Of a stretch of DNA of 64,000 bases, positions 56,406-64,000 are shown in pieces (the first letter of the stretch is position 1; the number at the start of each line of letters is the position of its first letter). The translations under genes were made by a program, and so were the position numbers. Origin of the DNA: Mikania micrantha (lineage: Eukaryota; Streptophyta; Magnoliopsida; Asterales; Asteraceae). The notes under the pieces are model-generated. The model was not told the origin of the DNA. It saw only the letters and a list, made by a program, of their open reading frames with translations, and ran no database searches. The stretch lies in assembly GCA_009363875.1 (NCBI GenBank), contig CM018695.1, positions 49,275,161 to 49,339,160 on the forward strand, read 5' to 3'.

Positions 56406-59400
56406 TGTCACACCCCGGGCCGGCGGGAACGGATCGGGTTTTCCCGTCGGGCGGAAGGTTCCCGGGGCGTGATATCTTTGAATGATAATCAAATGATCAG
56501 ATTGTTATATAGCACATGATAATCAAAATGAGAAATGCTAATACACCAATGATATAGAATTACAAGATTAAATTACAATGTATCGTTCATAATTTAATCA
56601 AGTAAATCTACCAAAAGAATCAGTGTAACTATATCTTGTGTATGTGCAAGATATACAAAAGATGATTCGTTGTTAAGGCACCAAAAGCATGCAACACAAA
56701 ATAAAGCTAGGTCTTCTAAAAGTCTACTAGCTTAATCCTTGCATGTATGTCTCTACACCTGTTCGTCACCTGAGAAAACATGTATTTAAACAAAGTCAAC
56801 ACTAGGTTGGTGAGTTCATAAGTAAGTTAATTGTAAACCCTGATTCAATCACATGCATAATCACAATGTTTTGTTATGTTGCTTGTATGTTGTGTATCAC
56901 CTGTTCAACCAATGGCTTCTCCCTAGTTGTATGTGCAAATGTTGTGATCCCTGATCAAACATGCTTATATATAGGGAATCACATAAGGGTCAAGCCCAGA
57001 CGCTATCCCACCACATGCTCAAACAAAGTTCACACTACTTGCAATACAACTATGGATTTCCATTCCCATGTTTACTCATTCTTGATCATCGGTGTTCCCA
57101 TGAATAGAATAATATGATGATAGCGTTGTAGTTATCAAACCAAAGTATTGACAACCATTTGTATAGTAAGGATGTTAGATTAAATAAATATGTTCCTTGT
57201 ATTATTCTATTGTCTGTGTGTTAACTGTTATGTTACACTTTTAATTAATTAAAAGTGTTAGTTAACTGTTCATCATGTATCTCAAATGCAGTGTATAGGA
57301 TCCGAATGGAATCCATTTTAATCCTCACATAATCAGATTAAAATGCATTCCAGTCTCTCCTATCCCACCGTGTGATCCCAAGGCCTTTACGGGGATTGTC
57401 TCATGTAATTAACAAAGTCGAATAAGAACTAGTCTTATTACATTATGTTAATTAAGTGTGATTGGCAGTGATAGTCATGAAGTTACGTTATCATGGTCGC
57501 CGTTCACTGTGATTGGCTGTGATAGTCATGAAGTTACGTTATCATGGTCGCCGTTCACTGTAATCCATATGTTCACCATGTAATCCTTAAGCCGTAGTAA
57601 GAACAAGTCTTAGTACCCTTAAGTGACGCAGGTGGTGGATAATCAATGCGATCATACTACCCAGTAGTATGTTTTTAGGGTGTTGATCAAATGTTATAAG
57701 AAATTGACTTGTCACACTTGATCGTTTATGATGTGGAATGATATTCAGAAGATATTTTATCTTCTGATCATTCGTAGGGGTGTGCACGGTTCGGTTCGGT
57801 TCGGTTTTTGGCTAAAACCGCAACCGAAACCGACATAGTCGGTTTTTAGTTATTACAAACCGTTCGGTTTTCGGTTTTTCGGTTTTCGGTTTTTCGGTTT
57901 TTTTGTCGGTTTCGGTTCGGTTTTCGGTTTTTTCGGTTTTTTTTTTTTGCTTTTTTTTTTGTTTTTGTTCGCTCTTACGCCCAACATTAAAAATACAAAC
58001 ATGTTTAACAATTAATAAATTAATTGATCGAGCACCAATTAATTAAAAAATAAAATAATTACCTTCATGTTCTTACATTTAAAAAAACAAAAGTAAATAA
58101 CTAAATATGCAATAATTCCGATATTTACCTTTTAAAATGATAGATTTTATATAATCTAAATTTTTATCATCTCCAACGGTATACTTTTTGTATGTTTTTT
58201 CCCATTAAATAAGTATGGAAATAGCATTATATATAAATATAAATATATATATATATTAATTTTTAAGAAATATTAAAAATCGGTTCGGTTCGGTTTTTTT
58301 CGGTTTTTATAAAATGAAAAACCGCAACCAAACCGAAAAATTCGGTTTCGGTTTTTTTCGGTTCGGTTTTTCCCAGTTATTCATTCGGTTCGGTTTTTTA
58401 GGTTCGGTTTTTTCGGTTAATTCGGTTCCGGTTCGGTTTTTTCGGTTTTTTGCTCACCCCTAATCATTCGTGTGCTGTGAAGTGTCACCATGTTTCACTG
58501 TAATAGTTCTCTTTGTTCATTTGTTTATGAATTTCCTCAATGTTTCGTTCCTGTAGGGATAACTGAGTGTTACAAGATATAATCTTACAAATGTGTTATC
58601 CCAATGTGTTGATGATTATGAAAGTACATTATCATAATCTTCTGAGTTTCCCTGTTATCTCATGATCATACAAGCATGCGTACAATGATAAACGATAATA
58701 AATAATTTAATATTATCAAAATCAAAGTATAAATAACATGTTAAGCAAAACCTTTAAACAAATAAAAGTAAACATGTTTCTCAGCCCCGAGAGTTTAAAA
58801 TCAGTTAAGATTAAAGTAAAAGGGGCATATGAACTCACTTTGTTGTTGTAGGGTTGACTTAACTTAAAAGAATGAAGACACGCGCTCTTGATTGTCCTTG
58901 TGGTAGTTTTCAAGTTCCTGTATTGATTTCACGATGTATTCATCTTAAAAGTATTGATTTTTATGGATTTTGTGCGCGTGTATGTGTTAGACCTAACTTG
59001 ATCATCCTTTCATGATCTTGGTCATTATTCGGCCCAATTCAATTCAAGTATTCTTTATTCCTTATTAATACATTGTTGATTTAGTAAAAAGAAATATGTA
59101 ATTGTAACTTACAATTAAAGACTTGATTCTTGTGACCTCAACTTATCTTTAACTTGGTTCTTTTAATTTAACCGGAACTATGATTCTACTAATTGTCATC
59201 TTGAGTTATTTATTTCTCAATTTAAGTTACTTTTAATCTTATTGGGCCGAATGTGAGTTGTGTGGGTCGTATTTCACATGGATCGAAATGAATCATCATA
59301 AGCCGAATTGATATTGGGCTACAACATATGTGAAGGCCGATTATGTCTCATGGGCCGCGCGATGAGAAGGTTGGGCCTGTTTAGTTGATGGTGGGCCTTA

Positions 59401-61442
59401 AGAATTATATGTGGGCCTTATGGCTTTCGATTGAGCTTCGAGCCGGTTAAGGTTATGTTGGGCCTAGTAAGGACTCACGATTTGATCAAGGGGAATTGGG
59501 CCTGTTACAAAACGTGGACTGCATAACCTAACTATGGGCCTATGCAACGTGTAATGGATCCATCTGTTAAGCTGAAAAAGAATTGGGTACAACTGGGCCA
59601 ATATAATAGGCTGTTGGGCCTGTTGTTTTCTGATTGGGCCAAGGGTATATGGGGGACCAGTTGTTGGGCTGAAAAACAGATAATGAGCTGAAACAAATAC
59701 AGCTGGGCCAGTACTTAGGCTAACAGATTCCAGTTCGTGATATGGGCCTAAAAGTGTGCTGACAAAAAAAATGTGGGGCGATCAATGGGCTGATTAAGTG
59801 GGCTGTTGGGCCCATTTTAATGGTGGCGACTGGTTGCACGTGGTCACAACAAATGAAAAAAAATGTGTGCACTCCCAGTTGAATTACTCGACCATAAACT
59901 CCCATGAAGATTCGGCTAACATCCAGTAATCATGAATTTCAAACAAAAAACATGCAAGGTTCTGTGAGTTGAAAGGGTTCGGCAACGGTATGCGGCCCAG
60001 CTAGGGTTCGTGAGATGGTTCGTTCAACTGATTAGAGGTTCGGTTAATGACTGTTGCTCATGGGTTCGTGAGACCCAAGTGAAGGTTCGGGAACAACATG
60101 AGGGTTCGGCTGCTGGGTTTGTCTGAGGTCGAAGGTTCGTTGAGCAAATAAATTCGGTGATGGTGCTGAAGGTTCGTATCCAGGTGAGGGTTCGTGGCTG
60201 TAGCTGCTGCAGTCACCTGGTTCGTTCCCCACGAGTCTGGTTTCTTTCAGCCGCACCTACTCATCATCACCATCACAACCGACACTCATGTTACCAGAAC
60301 CATCTACACCTCCTGGCAACCCAGAATCCGCCATTTAAGTGTGTGAGGTCGAGAGGAGAAGGGGCGACCGGTTGTACATGTGTGTGTAGAAAACTATAGA
60401 AAACCCTATTTTTCCAGCACTTTAACACGTGATTACCTTCGATTTGGCTGGAGAAATCACAAGATCCGTTGTACTTTTGTGTAGAGGACTTCAAGGGCTA
60501 CGCGTGGGTTCGAGAATCACTCGAATCGGTTGAGAAACGAAGAAGTTATGAGCGATTAAAGATGGTTTGGTGGTGGTGAGTTTCTTGGCCGGAAATATTG
60601 AAGAGAGAGAGAATGGGAAGTGTTAAAATGAGGAAATATGGCTAATGTAGGGTTTTTATACTACGAGTGGTGTCCGGGTCCATTTTGGTTGCTCGGTTCG
60701 AAATTTTGTCGCGTAACCGGAAAATTACGCGTAATTAATAATAAATAAATAAAATGTTATTTTAATTAATTTGATGAGTTTCAAAATTGTAAAAATGTTT
60801 ATTATTTTATTTAATTAAATTTAAATTCGTTTCGCGTCGTAATTCGTTTTCGTTTCGTCGAATCGCGTCACCATCGCGCGTATTCGTTCGAATCATCATT
60901 CGAATGAACACGACGATGGTTTTGCTTTCCGACTTTTGTTTTCTACTTTCCAGTCATCATTTCAGGACGTTAAACTCACAGATATGTTTGTGTGAATCGT
61001 CACCCACGCAAACACACTGTCAGTTCGTTATTCTGAAACGACACTGCAGTTTATGTTTAAATTGTGTTTCCTCACTGTCGAACTCAACTAAACATTCTGT
61101 TTTCACCTTGTTTTCACATTGAAATGTCGGCCATCTGATTCCTGTCATCTATGGATATCAGATCGCAACCGATTTGTTTCTGATAACTGTTTGAATCCCG
61201 TTGTTTCTCATGATTTGTTGTGTTAACTGTCATTAAGTTTTCACTTAATAAACACAACTAATGTTTCAAATGTACGTTGTACTTAATGTATTTAAGTTTA
61301 CACGAAAATACGTACAACTGTTCTGGTATTTAGGCTTCTGTTAATACAAAGACGGTTTACAAACACATATGTACACATAGTTACTGTATGCAAGTACACA
61401 TACCGTACGGACTTGCCGGGCGGTCAGGTACTAGTTGTCACA
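56406..61442 (-). repeat. 5' LTR of Tekay-like element, 5037 bp with insert
   Basis: Near-identical to 47240-51580. The 696-base excess equals the hAT-type insert plus its 8-bp duplication. It has the same TATA-like motif (about 60655), TGGGCC field (59240-59820) and AGGTTCG field (59970-60230) as the other LTR. This LTR would drive transcription of the element. Confidence 0.92.
57775..58462. mobile_element. hAT-type non-autonomous element in the LTR, 688 bp
   Basis: Termini TAGGGGTGTGCA and (other strand) TAGGGGTGAGCA, flanked by perfect 8-bp repeats ATCATTCG at 57767-57774 and 58463-58470. The other LTR shows the empty site with a single ATCATTCG at about 48599-48606. Ends are packed with GGTTCGGTTT repeats in inverted orientation; the middle is AT-rich. 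No transposase. It inserted after the retrotransposon did. Confidence 0.95.
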
Positions 61443-61730
61443 TCTATGAGGATGGTGGGCCAATAGAATCGCGCGTCAAAAACCCTCTTCGCAGTAAGAG
61501 TCGCTCCATGATGACCACCAGTTGGTTCCTCATGACAATGTCTCAAAATCTTGTGCGCCTCACCTCCGTACACGCGCCTACGCACAATTTGATCAGCCCC
61601 AATCCTAAACAAGTAAGGATCCTCCCACAGGTAATACTTGACATCAGAAAAGAACTTCCTCTTCTGTTGATGTGTCAAGCCCTTCAAAACAATCCCACCC
61701 GCGAGATTGTAATTAAATCCTTCGTTTCTA
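61443..61730 (-). pseudogene. Athila pol: integrase zinc-finger part, cut by Tekay insertion
   Basis: Minus strand encodes NYNLAGGIV, then KGLTHQQKRKFFSDVKYYLW, a DPYLFRIGADQIVRRRV stretch and CHEEPTGGHHGATLTAKRVF, ending FYWPTILID at the target site TCTAT. On the other side of the Tekay element, at 47239, the frame continues AHDMVRACDAC. The H-H residues are here and the C-C residues across the insertion. Upstream a stop (about 61715) and then unrelated LTR sequence truncate the element. Confidence 0.88.
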
Positions 61731-61734
61731 TTAA

Positions 61735-62834
61735 TTGGTAGACTGAGGAATTAATTTTCTCTCATGTCGTATTACTAGTAATAGATTCGTTGAAGGAACT
61801 GATTCTATTGAGACTACAAATGGGATAGAGGTAAATTGGATGCATTGTGGTTTGATTACGTGAGGACCACAATGGATCTGATTTAGGCTCTTTACATTCA
61901 AGATTGTGAACAGTATGAATGAGTTAACTGTCACTCCTATTATTTGAAGTGAATTAAAGTTAACCCTAGAATTTAGAGAACACTAATAAGGATAAGATTT
62001 AATCAATCTATTTTCCTTAAAAAAAAAATAAGGGATTACCATAACTTAGGTCATGGTAATTTGTTCCCTTCAAAACACTATTATTCTATACATATAACAC
62101 TGTGGTATGAGAACACATCATATGGGATTAACAGGTTGGATATCAAATGAGACAAACACAATGTGAGATAAAAATGGGTATCCATAGTTGCATTACAAGT
62201 GGTATTGAATTCAGTCAAATATGTGGTGGGCCGGTGGCTTCATTCGTGACACGTATGCCCTATATATAAGCATGCTTGATATGGATGATACACTATTTGT
62301 AAGGGTAACTATGGAAAGGATGTTGGTGAGATAAGATATGACAATAACATTAAGACTTGTGTGTGACACAATAACATGTGAATGACAAATTACAAGTGTT
62401 TTCAATTTCCAAACTTATGAACTCAACAACCTAGTGTTGACTTGTTTTAAATGCATGTTTTCTCAGGTGAAGAACATGTTTAGTCACCAGACTCAGGATG
62501 CATTAGCTAGTGGACTTTTATAGTGGACCTAGCTACATTTTGTGTGCATAACTTTTGATGACATATCTTGTGAATCACTTTTTTAAATCTTGTGCAGATA
62601 CAAGATAAAAAACTCTATGATTCTTTTGGATGGATTTACTTAGTTAAATTATGAACATGACACATGTAATTTAAATTTCTAATTCTATATCAATGTCATT
62701 TTAGAATTTCTCATTTATATATCATGTGCCATGTAAACAATCTGATCATTTTGATTATCAAAATGATATCGCGCCCCGAGAACCTTCCGCCTGACGGGAA
62801 AGTTGATCCAGCCCGCCGGCTCAGTGTGTGACAC
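61735..62834 (+). mobile_element. Truncated, diverged LTR related to the Tekay-like family
   Basis: Plus strand is the reverse complement of the Tekay-like LTR end. CCTTCCGCCTGACGGGAA (about 62783) and the terminal GTGTGTGACA at 62834 correspond to TTCCCGTCGGGCGGAAGG and TGTCACACC at 47240. ACCTAGTGTTGACTTGTTT (about 62431) and GATTACGTGAGGA (61853) also match. Divergence is large, so it is a different or old family member. Its left part is missing at the junction with Athila sequence. Confidence 0.65.
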
Positions 62835-63275
62835 AGATCAAAGGTTATGGAGCCTTGTGACGGCATAAGCTCACTGTTACGCTCAGTAGCAGTGGTTGTA
62901 TGATGATGATGATTATGATGTTTATGTGACAAGGTTTTGGATTATGTGAACGAAATGATGTTTTATGTTAAATATGTTTTAACTCAACAAAACGTTTACG
63001 ATGTTTTATGAAAACTAGAACTCACCAGCGTAAGCTGACATTTTAGCATGTATGTCAAGTTAAAGCTAAGGTAAGAGGAAGCATGGAACTCCGGAATCAA
63101 GATAGAGAATCCAATGGTGTTGGCAATCGTTTATGTTTTAATTCAGAAATTAATTCACGTTTGAAAAACTATGTTTTAATTTCCGCTGCTATTTATGAAA
63201 GTTTTTAGTTTAAGAGCTATGTGTTATGATGAAAACCAACTCTGGGAGGTACCCGGGATCAGGGCCTCGCATGTT
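62835..63275. other. Unassigned stretch between LTR fragments
   Basis: No gene recognised. A degenerate PBS-like GGTTATGGAGCC follows the LTR end, but it is not convincing. ATGATGATGATTATGATG repeats occur at about 62899-62918. Confidence 0.3.
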
Positions 63276-63386
63276 TTCTAAAAATTATTGTCACACAACT
63301 GTTCATCACATAATATACACACATAGTTATAGGTGAAAGTGCACATACCGTATGGATTTCCGGACGATCAGGTACTCGTTGTCACA
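63276..63386 (-). mobile_element. LTR terminus of a second Tekay-like element
   Basis: ACATACCGTATGGATTTCC, then GGTACTCGTTGTCACA at 63386, matches the end of the Tekay-like LTR at 51580. It is followed by a PPT (minus strand CCAAGGGGAGAC). Only about 110 bases of LTR are left; the rest is deleted or replaced. Confidence 0.7.
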
Positions 63387-63419
63387 GTCTCCCCTTGGTA
63401 AAGAAATTTCGTCCGAAAT

Positions 63420-64000
63420 TTAAGCATCGTTGTCGCGTACTACTTCTCTAAACAGGTGGGGATACTTTGTCTTCATGCGATCCTCTCGCTCCCATGTAAA
63501 TTTTGGTTCGCACTTAGAGTTCCAACGAACCTTCACGATAGGGATACGGCTTCGTTTCGGTCTCTTGACTTCACGATCCATAATCTCTATAGGTTCTTCA
63601 ATGAAGTGTAGTTGCTTATCAACTTGTATTTCCTCGAGTGGTATGGCTAACGATTCATCAGCGAGGCAATTCTTGAGATTAGACACATGAAATACATCGT
63701 GTACCCCACTGAGTTTATCAGGAAGTCTGAGTCTGTATGCCACAGGACCAATCCGTTATGTTATCTCGAACGGTCAAACATACCTTGGGGCTAACTTGCC
63801 TTTAGCCCCAAAACGAACCATGCCTTTCCATAGGGACACTTTCAACATGACTCGGTCACCCACTTGGAATTCCAAAGGCTTTTCGCCGTTTTTCTGCGTA
63901 ACTCTTTTGGCAACTACGTGCTGCTTGTAACCTCTGTTGGATTTGAGCAATCTTATCAATACGCATGTTCTCAACATGTCCTCCAGAGTTTGAATTGTTC
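63420..64000 (-). pseudogene. Second Tekay-like gag-pol, 3' part with deletion
   Basis: Minus strand encodes QVGDRVMLKVSLWKGMVRFG, then a broken frame at about 63770 and AYRLRLPDKLSGVHDVFHVS, LEEIQVDKQLHFIEEPIEIM and VKVRWNSKCEPKFTWERED, the chromodomain-type tail. Compared with 52137-52335 of the complete element about 190 bases are missing at 63957-63959: AATCTTATCAATA is joined directly to CGCATGTTCTCAACATG. Upstream integrase continues past the window edge. Confidence 0.8.

Larger units (their letters stand above)
47240..61442 (-). mobile_element. Complete Tekay-like gypsy element, 14.2 kb
   Basis: Two direct LTRs (47240-51580 and 56406-61442), TG...CA ends, 5-bp target repeats TCTAT, PBS next to the 5' LTR (56391-56402), PPT next to the 3' LTR, and a full gag-pol on the minus strand between. 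The only large difference between LTRs is a 688-bp hAT-type insert in the 5' LTR. Without it both are 4341 bp. By eye about 35 substitutions separate them. The element sits inside the Athila integrase, whose reading resumes exactly across the target site. Confidence 0.95.

Overview
This is nuclear DNA of a flowering plant: AT-rich and dominated by nested LTR retrotransposons (Ty3/gypsy Tekay-like and Athila-like, Ty1/copia), with small non-autonomous DNA transposons, Helitrons, a tRNA-derived SINE and a LINE stub. Repeat style loosely suggests a eudicot such as a composite (Asteraceae); that is inference, and no diagnostic host gene is present. No conventional multi-exon host gene was recognised. 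The only candidate cellular genes are five copies of a small basic protein of about 65 residues. LAYOUT. 1-1184: piece of a gypsy LTR, same family as the LTR at 30393-34134. 1185-3480: AT-rich, unassigned. 3481-4480: Athila-type coding remnant split by a 332-bp hAT-type MITE. 4611-25560: array of the small-protein family (copies at 8.7, 13.0, 20.8, 23.9 and 25.1 kb, all minus strand), heavily interrupted. The interruptions are a rearranged gypsy/copia chimera (4741-8300), several MITEs, a complete but decayed copia element (13460-19889, TSD ATGGA), and three head-to-tail Helitrons (21431-22414). 25560-30090: AT-rich sequence with degraded Helitron-like pieces, a LINE tail and an LTR-like block ending near 30090. 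30091-40731: a short Athila-type remnant, then a gypsy element with a 3.7-kb 5' LTR, PBS and a decayed gag-pol carrying a 386-bp tandem duplication and a SINE with 16-bp TSD. 40732-47239 and 61443-61730: an Athila-like element on the minus strand (LTR, PPT, env-position ORF, integrase). 47240-61442: a complete 14.2-kb Tekay-like element (TSD TCTAT) inserted inside the Athila integrase. 61735-64000: pieces of two related Tekay-like elements. RELATIONSHIPS. The junctions give a history: gypsy element, then (apparently) Athila into its integrase, then Tekay into the Athila integrase, then a 688-bp hAT-type element into just one Tekay LTR. The Tekay gag-pol is one continuous frame interrupted by only two TAG codons; its LTRs differ by about 1% by eye, so it is recent. 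Older copies have lost catalytic residues. MOST UNUSUAL SIGNALS. (1) The small-protein family, with a TATA box about 77 bases upstream of the ATG in three copies and an in-frame length difference. (2) The Helitron triplet. (3) The shared copia-gypsy junction present twice in inverted orientation. (4) Short palindromes with an ACG..CGT core clustered in unrelated elements. (5) A dense field of TGGGCC motifs in the Tekay LTR.
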